Of a stretch of 64,000 nt of DNA, positions 8,733-17,342 are shown in pieces. Positions within the stretch are counted from its first letter, which is position 1, and each line of letters begins with the position of its first letter. A program made the position numbers and the translations under genes. The stretch spans positions 2,046,001 to 2,110,000 of the forward strand of contig NZ_CP084550.1 of NCBI RefSeq assembly GCF_021800405.1. The letters are read 5' to 3'. Source of the stretch: Arthrobacter sp. FW306-07-I. GTDB lineage: Bacteria > Actinomycetota > Actinomycetes > Actinomycetales > Micrococcaceae. The notes beneath the pieces are model-generated. The model searched no databases, was not told where the DNA came from, and saw only the letters and a program-made list of their open reading frames with translations.

Positions 8733-8827
8733 GGTGGCGTCCGGGTCCTGGTGGGCCCCCCGGTCTTCAAAACCGGTGAGGCTGAGCATCTCGGCCTGGC
8801 GGGTTCGATTCCCGTCCGCCACCGCCA
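8733..8827 (+). tRNA. selC: tRNA-Sec, anticodon UCA
   Basis: A 95-base tRNA ending in an encoded GCCA, the same length as E. coli selC. The anticodon stem CCGGT/ACCGG closes the loop CTTCAAA with anticodon TCA (8767-8769), which reads UGA. Features that define tRNA-Sec are present: a six-pair D stem (GGGTCC/GGGCCC) with a four-base loop, a long variable arm (AGGCTGAG/CTCGGCCT, eight pairs, three-base loop) and a T arm GCGGG-TTCGATT-CCCGT. The acceptor has seven clear pairs (GGTGGCG/CGCCACC); the eighth position would be a U-C mismatch. It lies 36 bases before selA, so tRNA and protein genes are probably co-transcribed. Confidence 0.96.
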
Positions 8828-8863
8828 AACTACCGGCGTGAATGCCGTGAAAAGAGGAGGGCT

Positions 8864-10195
8864 GTGGTCCAGGTCGATCCCCGGCGGCTGATTCCCCGCA
8901 CGAACGACCTGCTGGCGTTGCCCGCCGTCCGCGAGGCCCGGACACGGATGAATGAGCGCGTCGTCCGCGAACTCGTCCGAAAAATCCAGGGACAGGCCCG
9001 CCGCGGTGAGCTGCCTCCCAACCAGGTGCAACCTGCCCTGCTCGCAGCCGTCGCTTCACATAAAGCAACAACCCTCCGTCCGGTGCTGAACGCAACCGGC
9101 GTCATCGTGCACACGAACCTTGGCCGCGCCCCCCTTTCTGCAGCGGCGGTGGAAGCCCTTGTCGCTGCCAGCGGCTACGTTGACGTGGAACTGGACCTTG
9201 CAGACGGCGGCCGCTCCCGCCGCGGTGCCGGTGCCCGGGCCGCCCTCCTCGCTGCCTGTCCTGCCGCCGAGGACGCCTTGGTGGTCAACAACGGAGCTGC
9301 AGCGCTGGTGCTGGCCACCACAGCCCTGGCCGCCGGCCGGGAGGTGGTGGTGAGCCGCGGGGAACTCGTCGAGATCGGTGCAGGCTTCAGGCTGACCGAC
9401 CTGATGGAGTCGACAGGCGCGGTGCTTCACGAGGTGGGTACCACCAACCGGACACACCTGCATGACTACGCGGGGGCCGTCGGACCGGACACGGGCTGCA
9501 TCCTCAAGGTGCACCCGAGCAACTTCCGGGTGGACGGGTTCACGTCCGCGGTTCCGATTGCCGAACTGAGCCGGCTGACCGCGGCACACGGCGTTCCACT
9601 CGTGGCTGACCTGGGCAGTGGGCTGCTGGCGCCCGATCCGTACCTGCCGGACGAACCGGATGTCGCCTCCGCCCTGGCGGGCGGCGCCGACGTCGTCATC
9701 GCCAGCGGCGACAAACTGCTGGGCGGCCCCCAGGCCGGGTTGCTGCTGGGCCGCAAGGAAATCATTACCCGGCTGGCCCGCCACCCGCTCGCCCGTGCTG
9801 TCCGGGCGGACAAGCTTGCCCTGGCCGCCCTGGAAGCAACCGTCGCCGGCGGGCCGACGCCCGTCGTCGAGGCGCTGCACGCCGACGTCGAACAGTTGCG
9901 GCGCCGTACTGACAGGCTCGCCCACGCCTTGGGCGTCCCCGTCGTACCCCATGACGGCCGGGTGGGCGGCGGCGGCGCCCCCGGCGTTCCGCTGCCGGGA
10001 TGGGCGCTGCGGCTCCCCGAGGGAATTGCAGGACGCTTGCGCACCGGCGACCCGGCCGTGTTGCCGCGCGTCCACGACGGCGCCTGCCTGATCGACTTGC
10101 GCTGTGTGCCGCCGGCCGAGGATGACCGGATCCTCGATGCCGTTCGGCAGGCACTGGCAACCCTCGACGTTGCGGACGCAGGCAGGGCGGGCTGA
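8864..10195 (+). CDS. selA: L-seryl-tRNA(Sec) selenium transferase
   Basis: PLP-dependent enzyme that converts seryl-tRNA(Sec) to selenocysteyl-tRNA(Sec) with selenophosphate. The 443-residue protein has the SelA blocks NATGVIVHTNLGRAPLS, VSRGELVEIGAGFR, HEVGTTNRTH and the PLP-binding SGDKLLGGPQAG with Lys284. The N-terminal helical domain that binds tRNA-Sec is present. It starts at GTG 8864 with a strong GAGGAGG only 3 bases upstream, which is close for a ribosome site; no better in-frame start is apparent. The stop is followed two bases later by the selB start. Slightly shorter than E. coli SelA (463). Confidence 0.95.
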   Translation: MVQVDPRRLIPRTNDLLALPAVREARTRMNERVVRELVRKIQGQARRGELPPNQVQPALLAAVASHKATTLRPVLNATGVIVHTNLGRAPLSAAAVEALVAASGYVDVELDLADGGRSRRGAGARAALLAACPAAEDALVVNNGAAALVLATTALAAGREVVVSRGELVEIGAGFRLTDLMESTGAVLHEVGTTNRTHLHDYAGAVGPDTGCILKVHPSNFRVDGFTSAVPIAELSRLTAAHGVPLVADLGSGLLAPDPYLPDEPDVASALAGGADVVIASGDKLLGGPQAGLLLGRKEIITRLARHPLARAVRADKLALAALEATVAGGPTPVVEALHADVEQLRRRTDRLAHALGVPVVPHDGRVGGGGAPGVPLPGWALRLPEGIAGRLRTGDPAVLPRVHDGACLIDLRCVPPAEDDRILDAVRQALATLDVADAGRAG

Positions 10196-10197
10196 CC

Positions 10198-11994
10198 GTG
10201 CACGTCGTTGCCACGGCCGGACATGTCGATTCCGGTAAAAGCACCCTGGTCCGCGCCCTTACCGGCATGGAGCCGGACCGATGGGAGGAAGAGCGGCGCC
10301 GCGGGCTGACCATTGACCTCGGCTACGCATGGACCACCTTGCCGTCCGGGCAGGACGTTGCCTTCGTCGACGTGCCCGGCCACGAACGCTTCCTCGGCAA
10401 CATGCTTGCCGGAATCGGACCGGCTCCGGTGGTCTGCTTCGTCGTAGCCGCGGATGAGGGCTGGCAGGCCCAGTCAAGCGATCATCGGGATGCGGTAGCT
10501 GCGCTTGGCATTGAACACGGCGTGGTAGTCCTCAGCCGCGCGGACCGGGCATCCGGGCAGCGCGTCGCCGACGTGCTGTCGCGGGCCCGCACGGAGCTGG
10601 CAGGGACCGGGCTGCGGGATGCCCCAGCCATCGCTGTTTCGGCCATCAACGGGACCGGCCTGGCTGAGTTGCGTGCAGCGCTCGACGGCGTCCTGGCCCA
10701 GGTGCCTGCCCCCACCACAACGGGGCGGGTCCGGTTGTGGGTGGACCGGTCGTTCACGATCAACGGGTCCGGAACGGTGGTCACCGGAACACTGGCAGCG
10801 GGCACGCTCGCCCAGGGTGACCGGCTGGAACTGCTGGGCCATTCGGGGTCCCGGCCGGTGGCGGTCCGCGGCCTGCAAAGCCGCGACACCTCGTACCAGT
10901 CGGTGGAGCCGGTCAGCCGGGTGGCGTTGAACCTGCGCGACGTTGCCGCAACGGACATCAGGCGCGGGGACGCGCTGGTTACCCCTGGTGCATGGCCCAC
11001 CACCGGCGTCGTAGGCATCCACCGCACCACCGGGGTGGCGTATACCGACGTGCCCGAGCAAATCATGGTGCATGTGGGCACGGCGTCCGTGCCGGCGCGG
11101 CTGCGTCCCTTCGGGGCCGACCATGCCCGGCTGGTCCTCGACAGGCACCTGCCCCTGGTTCTCGGGGACCGGCTGGTGCTGCGCGACCCTGGCAGCCGTT
11201 CGGTCCTGGGTGGGGCGCGCATTCTCGACGCGGACCCACCGGAGCTGCGGTGGCGCGGTGACGGCGCGCACTGGGCCGAACGGCTTGCAGGGATGGATCC
11301 CGCAGGGGACGTTCTGGGGGAAGTGGCAGCCCGCGGAGCGGTCCAAATGGATCATCTCCGCAAGCTTGGGCTGCTGCCCGGGCACGCTGTGGATTCCCCG
11401 CAGGGCGTGCGGGTTTTCGGTGACTGGTGGGTGCATGCCCCTGTCCTTGAGGCGTGGCAGCACCGGCTTCGGGGCGCGGTCGAGGCGCTGCAGGAGCGGG
11501 ACCCCCTGGCCCCAGGCCTTTCCATGGGCGCGGCGCGGGACCTGCTCAGGTTGCCCGACGAGAGGTTGCTGTCCCACGTTATCCGCGGGGCGGAGCTGGA
11601 GCAGGACAGCGGCCACATCCGGGTGCCGGGCAGCCAGGGCAACCTTGGCCCCATTGAGCCGGCAATCGCCCGGTTGGAGCGCAGGCTCAAGACAGACGCG
11701 TTCCATGCCCCGGAAGCCGACGAGCTGGCGTCAATGGGCCTCGGCGCCCGGGAACTGGCCGCCGCCGAACGCACGGGACGGCTGCTGCGTCTGCGTGACG
11801 GGGTGGTGCTGCTGCCCACGGCACCCGCGCTTGCGATGCGCACCCTCGCCGGCCTGGCCCAGCCCTTCACCACCAGCCAGGCACGCCAGGCGCTGGACAC
11901 AACACGCCGGATCGCGGTCCCGCTGCTGGAGCACCTTGATTCCCGCGGCTGGACCAAACGGATTGATGCCGGTCACCGTACAGTGGTTCGCTGA
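10198..11994 (+). CDS. selB: Selenocysteine-specific translation elongation factor
   Basis: GTPase that delivers Sec-tRNA(Sec) to ribosomes at UGA codons marked by a SECIS. The 598-residue protein has an EF-Tu-like N-terminal part with G1 GHVDSGKS near residue 8, G3 DVPGHERF and a G4 motif written SRAD, in place of the NKxD of EF-Tu (E. coli SelB has TKAD). Beta-barrel domains follow, and the C-terminal ~240 residues hold winged-helix repeats that bind the SECIS hairpin. The GTG start is two bases after selA, so the two are coupled. It converges with the following kinase gene with 34 bases between. Confidence 0.95.
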   Translation: MHVVATAGHVDSGKSTLVRALTGMEPDRWEEERRRGLTIDLGYAWTTLPSGQDVAFVDVPGHERFLGNMLAGIGPAPVVCFVVAADEGWQAQSSDHRDAVAALGIEHGVVVLSRADRASGQRVADVLSRARTELAGTGLRDAPAIAVSAINGTGLAELRAALDGVLAQVPAPTTTGRVRLWVDRSFTINGSGTVVTGTLAAGTLAQGDRLELLGHSGSRPVAVRGLQSRDTSYQSVEPVSRVALNLRDVAATDIRRGDALVTPGAWPTTGVVGIHRTTGVAYTDVPEQIMVHVGTASVPARLRPFGADHARLVLDRHLPLVLGDRLVLRDPGSRSVLGGARILDADPPELRWRGDGAHWAERLAGMDPAGDVLGEVAARGAVQMDHLRKLGLLPGHAVDSPQGVRVFGDWWVHAPVLEAWQHRLRGAVEALQERDPLAPGLSMGAARDLLRLPDERLLSHVIRGAELEQDSGHIRVPGSQGNLGPIEPAIARLERRLKTDAFHAPEADELASMGLGARELAAAERTGRLLRLRDGVVLLPTAPALAMRTLAGLAQPFTTSQARQALDTTRRIAVPLLEHLDSRGWTKRIDAGHRTVVR

Positions 11995-12028
11995 CCGGGC
12001 CCCTCATGCAGCACGTTTGGAAGGACGG

Positions 12029-12544
12029 CTAGTCCGGGACGGCTGGCTGGACGCGGCGGAGGATGTCATCCACGACGCGCGCCAGCGGGGCAGTGGCGTC
12101 GATCGTGATGCCGCCGGGTGGAATCTCCTCCCGTGTTCGGTGCAGGTGCTCAATCAGCTCCCGTTCTGTTTGGCGTCCTCCCCATTCGTCCTCAGGGCGC
12201 TGATCCAGCCGCTGCTTCAAGGTTTCCAGGTCCACCTCAAGAACGAAGACACCATCGAAGAGATCGATGAACTTGGCGAGGTTCCGCGACCCGCCGCAGA
12301 AAAAGGTCACCGCTTCCCGCGGGTCCGCGGCCAACGCCCTGACCTGGTCCACCCTCCAGAGGTGGTGCCCGTGTACGGCGACTCCGGTGATGCCGCCTAC
12401 CGGTTCTCCGGTTTCCGGATCACCTTGATAGGCGAGTTCGCGGTCGCCGTTGATGGCGTGGTAGCCACGGCGGCGCAATTCATTGCAGACTGCCGTCTTG
12501 CCGGTGCCCGAGCCGCCTTCGATGAGGTAGTTCTTCCTGCCCAT
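12029..12544 (-). CDS. P-loop nucleotide kinase-like protein (AAA family ATPase)
   Basis: A 171-residue protein with a Walker A motif GGSGTGKT at residues 10-17 and the overall size of a small nucleoside or metabolite kinase. Conserved-looking parts include INGDRELAYQGDPETGEP and a short region FDGVFVLEVDLETLKQRLDQR, typical of the lid and base-contact region of adenylate-kinase-like folds. The phosphate acceptor is unknown. It faces selB convergently, so it is not part of the sel operon; no link to selenium should be inferred from position. The start has no obvious strong ribosome site. Confidence 0.65.
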   Translation of the reverse strand: MGRKNYLIEGGSGTGKTAVCNELRRRGYHAINGDRELAYQGDPETGEPVGGITGVAVHGHHLWRVDQVRALAADPREAVTFFCGGSRNLAKFIDLFDGVFVLEVDLETLKQRLDQRPEDEWGGRQTERELIEHLHRTREEIPPGGITIDATAPLARVVDDILRRVQPAVPD

Positions 12545-12629
12545 GCCTGATGGTACCGATGCGCGGCCAGGGGAGTTCTCCCCGTGTCCCTTGCGGGCAA
12601 TTGCGAAGGGTGCTGCCTAAGCTGTGGTC

Positions 12630-13217
12630 ATGACGACGCCACCACATGTTTGCGTGACACCGATGAAATCCCTGTTGTACTGGCGAAAAAGCATGATCAA
12701 TGGAGCCAAGACAGTGCCCGTGGTGGTCAGCATGGATTCCTCAGGGATGTTTCGCATGGTGGATGCTGCCGGCATGAGTGTGCTCTCCCTGCCTGTGAAG
12801 CAGGCATCATTCCGATTCACCAGCATGGGAACAATGGCAGTCACAGCCCAGGGCCGGAAATTTGACCTGCTGGGCGTCGGGGCGTCAATGTCGCCGGACC
12901 CGTCGCCGGAGCAGAAGGCGGAGATGAAGGTGGCCTCCGACGACTTCAAGGACCGCACAGCCCTCAACCGTGCCGGTTCCGCGGGCGCTGCCATGAGCGG
13001 CGCAGGGGGAGTGGGCGGCGTGGCCGGCATTGCCGGGAGTGCCTTGATGATGTTCTCCTACTACGAGGGGCTGGAAACCATCAAGGCCTGGCAGGCGGTC
13101 CTTTCCCAAACAGGGGCACCCGTCCGGACGAGCGCAATGAAGGCCGGCCTTTACATGATGCTGGGGCTCGTAGCAGCCATCATCATAGGCATCGTTGTTG
13201 CCATCAACGTTCTCTAG
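12630..13217 (+). CDS. Hypothetical protein with two C-terminal hydrophobic segments
   Basis: Unrecognised protein of about 195 residues. The N-terminal half is soluble and beta-rich in appearance (VPVVVSMDSSGMFRMVD, KQASFRFTSMGTMAVTAQG). A polar stretch follows, then a Gly/Ala-rich segment (GGVGGVAGIAGSALMMF) and a strongly hydrophobic C-terminal helix (MLGLVAAIIIGIVVAINVL). Such an arrangement suggests a membrane-anchored protein with a cytoplasmic domain. The start is uncertain: GTG 12624, ATG 12630 and a downstream ATG at 12663 are possible and none has a strong ribosome site. It ends 10 bases before the alcohol dehydrogenase start and may be in the same transcript. Confidence 0.55.
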   Translation: MTTPPHVCVTPMKSLLYWRKSMINGAKTVPVVVSMDSSGMFRMVDAAGMSVLSLPVKQASFRFTSMGTMAVTAQGRKFDLLGVGASMSPDPSPEQKAEMKVASDDFKDRTALNRAGSAGAAMSGAGGVGGVAGIAGSALMMFSYYEGLETIKAWQAVLSQTGAPVRTSAMKAGLYMMLGLVAAIIIGIVVAINVL

Positions 13218-13227
13218 GGTGGGTCTT

Positions 13228-14262
13228 ATGCGTGCAATCGTCATGGACCGCATCGCCGGCCCGCTGGCTGTCCAACAGGTAGCCGTACCTGAGGTGCCGG
13301 CAGGCGGTGTCCTGGTCACCGTCGCCGCCACCGGCCTCTGCCGCAGCGACTGGCACGCCTGGGCCGGCCACGACGACATAGCGTTGCCGCATGTTCCGGG
13401 CCATGAGTTCGCCGGCGTCGTTGCCGCCGTGGGCGCAGGGGTGACCAGGTGGGCGGTCGGCGACAGAGTGACGGCCCCCTTCGTCGAGGGCTGCGGGGCC
13501 TGTGAGTGGTGCCGCGGGGGGAACGCGCAGGTCTGTCCCGCACAGCAGCAACCCGGCTTCACCCATTGGGGCTCCTTCGCCGAGCAAGTAGTCATTCACG
13601 GTGCGGACACTAACCTTGTCGCCGTCCCGGCAGGAGTCAGTTTCGAGGCAGCGGCAAGCCTGGGGTGCCGTTTTGCCACGGCGTACCGCGCGCTTACCGG
13701 CAGGGCACGCCTCGCCGACGGCGAATGGGTCACCATCGTGGGGGCCGGCGGCGTAGGGCTCAGCGCGGTCATGATTGCGAAGGCACTCGGCGGCAAGGTG
13801 GTGGTTGTGGACCGCAATCCGGGGGCACTCAAGGTGGCCGCTACTCTTGGCGCCGACCACGTCCTGGTCGCCGACAGTTCGGACATCCCGTCCCAAGTGC
13901 ACGCCCTAACCGGTGGAAGCCATGTCTCCATTGATGCCGTGGGTAGTGAGCAAACCTGCGCTGACGCGCTCCTTAGCCTGCGGCGCCGCGGCCGGCACGT
14001 CCAGATCGGACTCCTCCCGCCAGTGGAGGGGCATCCCCGGGTGCCCATGGCCCGAGTCATTGCGTGGGAACTGGATGTCTTCGGCAGCCACGGCATGGCA
14101 GCGGTGGATTACCCCGGAATGCTCGCCCTGATCGCATCGGGAGCACTGGAACCACAGAAACTCATCGAGCGCATTATCGGGTTGGAGGAGGCCGCTGCCA
14201 TGCTGCCCCGCTTCGATACTGCGAACGTCGCCGGCATGACAATGATCGATCCCACGCGGTGA
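13228..14262 (+). CDS. Zinc-dependent alcohol dehydrogenase (MDR superfamily)
   Basis: A 344-residue medium-chain dehydrogenase. Catalytic zinc ligands are Cys38 (GLCRSDWHAW), His59-Glu60 (PGHEFAG) and a later Cys in SLGCRFATAY. The structural zinc lobe has Cys89, Cys92, Cys95 and Cys103 (CGACEWCRGGNAQVC). The Rossmann motif is GAGGVGLSAVMIA, followed by VVVVDRN, where the acidic residue suggests NAD preference. The likely role is oxidation of a primary or secondary alcohol or reduction of an aldehyde. The ATG at 13228 is chosen because it follows AGGGTGGG and gives a normal N-terminus; an open frame extends 11 codons further upstream. Confidence 0.88.
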   Translation: MRAIVMDRIAGPLAVQQVAVPEVPAGGVLVTVAATGLCRSDWHAWAGHDDIALPHVPGHEFAGVVAAVGAGVTRWAVGDRVTAPFVEGCGACEWCRGGNAQVCPAQQQPGFTHWGSFAEQVVIHGADTNLVAVPAGVSFEAAASLGCRFATAYRALTGRARLADGEWVTIVGAGGVGLSAVMIAKALGGKVVVVDRNPGALKVAATLGADHVLVADSSDIPSQVHALTGGSHVSIDAVGSEQTCADALLSLRRRGRHVQIGLLPPVEGHPRVPMARVIAWELDVFGSHGMAAVDYPGMLALIASGALEPQKLIERIIGLEEAAAMLPRFDTANVAGMTMIDPTR

Positions 14263-14299
14263 CGCATTCGGTTCCCGGATTGAGTGGTTTGATTAGTCA

Positions 14300-15052
14300 G
14301 TGCTCCGTGTAAGACGCTTTGTAGTTTTCAGCCTGTTTGTGGCCTGCGCCAGCGCGGTTTTCTCGTTTTGGGTGATGGGACAGGCCGGGGCGGACGCCAG
14401 GGTGGCACTTTCGCCGCCGCCGCGGGCGCTGGTGACTCTTGAAACCGGGACGGGCGGGATGACCACTGCCGTGGACGTCACACACAGTCCCGACGCCGAA
14501 TGGCTTCGCGCGGCTTCCGCCGAAACTGGAATCCCTGCCCGTGCCCTGCGCGCTTATGTTGCTGCGGCCGTGACGGCAAATGGTTCCATGCCGCAATGCA
14601 GAATCGGCTGGAATACCCTGGCCGCCGTCGGCTTCGTCGAATCAGGCCACGGAACCTATGGTGGGGGCAGCCTGGACGCCTTGGGCCAGGCCAGCGGGCC
14701 CATCGTGGGCCCAAGCCTCAATGGGTCAGGTTTCGCCGCTATCCCCGACACCGACGCCGGTGCCCTGGATGGCGACGCCAACTGGGACCACGCGGTGGGG
14801 CCCATGCAATTCATTCCTTCCACCTGGCGTCTGGCAGGGAGGGACGGGAACGGGGACGGAACAGCAGACCCCTTCAATATCGACGATGCCGCCCTCAGCG
14901 CCGCCACCTACTTGTGTGACCGCGGCCGCGACCTCACGACAGCGCAGGGGTGGACGGATGCCATCTACGCCTACAACCAGTCCGACGCCTATATCCGCAA
15001 GGTACGTGCCCAAGCCACTGCCTACGCCACGAAAACGGGTACCCCCGACTAA
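14300..15052 (+). CDS. Lytic transglycosylase (SLT-like murein hydrolase), exported
   Basis: A 250-residue exported peptidoglycan-cleaving enzyme. A hydrophobic N-terminus (RFVVFSLFVACASAVFSFWVMG) is a signal peptide or membrane anchor. The transglycosylase domain has GFVESGHGTY with catalytic Glu114 and the GPMQFIPSTW block that shapes the glycan cleft. DGNGDGTADPFNIDDAALSAATYLC is the usual middle region and YNQSDAYIRKV ends it. It likely cuts glycan strands outside the membrane for wall turnover. The GTG start at 14300 has no strong ribosome site. The stop codon lies in the 5' arm of the terminator described next. Confidence 0.85.
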   Translation: MLRVRRFVVFSLFVACASAVFSFWVMGQAGADARVALSPPPRALVTLETGTGGMTTAVDVTHSPDAEWLRAASAETGIPARALRAYVAAAVTANGSMPQCRIGWNTLAAVGFVESGHGTYGGGSLDALGQASGPIVGPSLNGSGFAAIPDTDAGALDGDANWDHAVGPMQFIPSTWRLAGRDGNGDGTADPFNIDDAALSAATYLCDRGRDLTTAQGWTDAIYAYNQSDAYIRKVRAQATAYATKTGTPD

Positions 15053-15078
15053 GCCACGACTGGCAGTCGGGGGTTTTT
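15042..15078 (+). terminator. Rho-independent terminator overlapping the transglycosylase stop codon
   Basis: CCCCCGACT (15042-15050) and AGTCGGGGG (15065-15073) form a perfect nine-pair stem with a 14-base loop, followed by TTTTT (15074-15078). The TAA stop (15050-15052) is at the stem-loop boundary, so the 5' arm is coding. This is the clearest intrinsic terminator in the window. It separates the transglycosylase from the convergent P450 gene, whose stop is 24 bases further on. Confidence 0.85.
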
Positions 15079-15101
15079 CCGGGCGCTTGCCTGGGCGGCG
15101 G

Positions 15102-16271
15102 TCAGGCGGGGTGCCAGGTAATGGGAAGTGCTTTCAAGCCGTAGACGATGGTGCTTTCCATGCGCTTCAGTCGGGCTCCGGGAGGCACGGACAGCCCGGG
15201 CAGGCGGGCCAGCAGGGCCTCCAGTGCGATTTTCGCCTCGAGCCGGGCCAGCGGCGCGCCGAGGCAAAAGTGGATGCCGTGGCCGAACGCCAGATGCCGG
15301 TTCGGGTTGCGGTCGACGTCGAACTCCGCCGCGTGTTCAAACTGCCGCTCGTCGCGGTTGGCCGAGCCGATCCAGGCCACGATCGGTGCCCCGGCCGGGA
15401 TGCGTACGCTGCCCACATCGGTGTCCGCTACGCTCACCCGGTACATCGACTGGACAGGGGAGCGAAAGCGCAGCACCTCTTCGAGGGTCTGGGGCAACAA
15501 GGCCGGTTCGTTCAGTAGGCGCTCAAGGGTGCCGGGCGATTCGGCCAGGCATAAAACGGCGTTGCCGATCAGGTTGGTGGTGGTCTCGTTGCCGGCGACC
15601 AGCAGCAGGGCGCAGAAACCCAGCAGTTCGGGCACCGAAAGTTTTTGGCCTTCGATCTCGGCAGACAGCAGCCTGCTGATCAGGTCCTCACCCGGATGCC
15701 TCCTGCGCTGGTCGATCAGGGCCAGGAAGTATTCGACCATTTCCGATGTGGTGGAGTCCTGGCGGTCGGTGCCCGGCCCGGTCCGTGTTTGGCTGACAAT
15801 CGTGTCCGACCAGTGCTTGAAGCGCTCACGGTCCTGCCCCGGAATGCCCATCAGTTCGGAGATCACAATAACCGGCAACGGGTAGGCCAAGTCCTGGATC
15901 AGGTCCGCGCTGCCGCCGCGCCCCACGAGTCCCTCCAGCAGTTCGTCCGTGAGTGCGGAGATGCGGGGAGCCAAGGCATCGACTGCTTTCGGCGTGAAAG
16001 CCTGGGTCACCAGGGAACGCAGCTGCCGATGCCGCGGGGGATCGGCTGTGATCAGGCTTGATGCGAACAACTGGCCGGAACCCGATGGAGCGTCGCCGCC
16101 CATGCGTGAGGAGAACGTAGCGTGCTCGGACAGCACCCGCTGAACGTCATCGTACCGGAACACGTGCCAGCTCCCTGATGGTTCGTCGTGGAAAACGGGG
16201 GCGGCTGCGCGCATGTGTTCATAGTGGGAAAAGGGATCCAGCGGGTATTGCGTGGACTCAGCGGTGTCCAT
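15102..16271 (-). CDS. Cytochrome P450
   Basis: A bacterial class I P450 of 389 residues. The heme signature FGHGIHFCLGAPLAR places the thiolate ligand at Cys336. The I-helix motif is LLLVAGNETTTN and the K-helix ExxR is in EEVLRFRSP, so all core elements are intact. No signal or membrane anchor is present, as expected for a soluble CYP using ferredoxin partners; none is encoded nearby. The substrate is unknown. The ATG at 16271 is preferred because GAGAGG lies 5 bases upstream and the protein then starts MDTAESTQYPLDPF; the frame stays open 21 codons further upstream. Confidence 0.92.
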   Translation of the reverse strand: MDTAESTQYPLDPFSHYEHMRAAAPVFHDEPSGSWHVFRYDDVQRVLSEHATFSSRMGGDAPSGSGQLFASSLITADPPRHRQLRSLVTQAFTPKAVDALAPRISALTDELLEGLVGRGGSADLIQDLAYPLPVIVISELMGIPGQDRERFKHWSDTIVSQTRTGPGTDRQDSTTSEMVEYFLALIDQRRRHPGEDLISRLLSAEIEGQKLSVPELLGFCALLLVAGNETTTNLIGNAVLCLAESPGTLERLLNEPALLPQTLEEVLRFRSPVQSMYRVSVADTDVGSVRIPAGAPIVAWIGSANRDERQFEHAAEFDVDRNPNRHLAFGHGIHFCLGAPLARLEAKIALEALLARLPGLSVPPGARLKRMESTIVYGLKALPITWHPA

Positions 16272-16391
16272 GGTGGCCTCTCTGCTCGGCGGCCCCCTGT
16301 GCCTCACGCTGCTGGCGGGAACGCAGAGTGCCAAGCACCCAATTGAATAACCGTAGAACCTCGATCTTAATCAAAGCCTGCCCCTGGGTCG

Positions 16392-17342
16392 TTACTCCCG
16401 GCGTCGTACGTTCTTGCCCTTTGCTTTGTCATCCCTGGCCCCCCGCACTCCAGCCAAGCCGGACCGGCGCTCATGCCGCGCGGCGAACCAAACAGCCGCC
16501 ACCATCAGGCCCAGTACGTCCGCGAAACCCAGGATCGCCTCCCACGGCATCCGGATCGAACCTCCGCGCAGGTTGCTGTAAAAGGAACCGAGGGGGACCA
16601 GCAGGGGCCAGAGGACGATCAGGTTCCGGGCGACGCTGAACGCAACCGCGTAGACCACACCGAGGCCGAAAAGAAAGAGCATCTCGGACCCTGTCATGCC
16701 ATAGCCGACGTGGTAGGCCGCGTACAGTGCGGCGGCGCCGGCCACTCCCGCGATCGGGCCGAAGCTGGCTTCCAGGCGCGCCTGGATGAAGCCCCGGAAG
16801 AAGACTGCTTCGAAGAAACCCACGGTGATGGCAAGGGCTGCCAGAGGCACCCAGTCGACGGGGCGCGGAAGCGGGTACCCCCAAAGCGTGATGACGAACT
16901 GCACGGCTGCGAGGGCGAGTCCCAGGGCGAATGCCTGGCCCAGGTTTTTGCGGCTGATCCCTAGCGCGTCCAGGGACCTCCTCCGGATCCAGGTGTTGTA
17001 CCCGATGGGGCCGAGGACACCGAGGAGCATGCCGGCCGCGAATGACAGGAACAGCCCCAGCGTATTTCCCTGGGTGAACACCCTGAAGGCCAGCCAAAAG
17101 AGGGCCACGACGCCCAGGTACAGTGCGGCAACGGCACCGATGTCAGGCCAGTCCGGATGTCCGGCCCAGCGGGGCCGGGACGTGGGCAAAACGAGTGCGA
17201 AAACCAGCGCGGCAACTGGAACGCCAACCCCGTACACCGCGGGGTTCCCCAAGGACAGCAGCAGTATCGCGCCGACGAGGAACACCGGCCAGGCAAACCG
17301 CGGCAGAACATGGGCCCTTCCACTCAGGTTTGTTCCCGACAT
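16392..17342 (-). CDS. CPBP family intramembrane metalloprotease
   Basis: About 316 residues with eight or so membrane helices. Family motif 1 appears as FFEAVFFRGFIQARLE and motif 2 as LYAAYHVGYG, supplying the conserved Glu, Arg and His of CPBP (PF02517) proteins. The usual Glu-Glu pair of motif 1 is Phe-Glu here, so proteolytic activity is uncertain; some members act as chaperone-like or immunity proteins. The ATG at 17342 is chosen since GGAGTGGGG precedes it; the open frame extends 56 codons upstream without such a signal. It lies between the xylan locus and the P450, both on the same strand. Confidence 0.75.
   Translation of the reverse strand: MSGTNLSGRAHVLPRFAWPVFLVGAILLLSLGNPAVYGVGVPVAALVFALVLPTSRPRWAGHPDWPDIGAVAALYLGVVALFWLAFRVFTQGNTLGLFLSFAAGMLLGVLGPIGYNTWIRRRSLDALGISRKNLGQAFALGLALAAVQFVITLWGYPLPRPVDWVPLAALAITVGFFEAVFFRGFIQARLEASFGPIAGVAGAAALYAAYHVGYGMTGSEMLFLFGLGVVYAVAFSVARNLIVLWPLLVPLGSFYSNLRGGSIRMPWEAILGFADVLGLMVAAVWFAARHERRSGLAGVRGARDDKAKGKNVRRRE

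Noticed and set aside
10474..11706. Long open frame of about 410 codons antisense to selB
   Set aside because: It is a shadow frame caused by GC-rich third positions of selB; the composition is Arg/Pro/His-rich with no motifs.
11072..12550. Open frame of 492 codons overlapping selB and the kinase gene
   Set aside because: It crosses two well-supported genes in the wrong frame, is Cys/Trp/Arg-rich, and has no domain.
15102..17342. Biosynthetic gene cluster around the P450
   Set aside because: No ferredoxin, synthase or tailoring enzymes adjoin it; neighbours are a protease and a transglycosylase.
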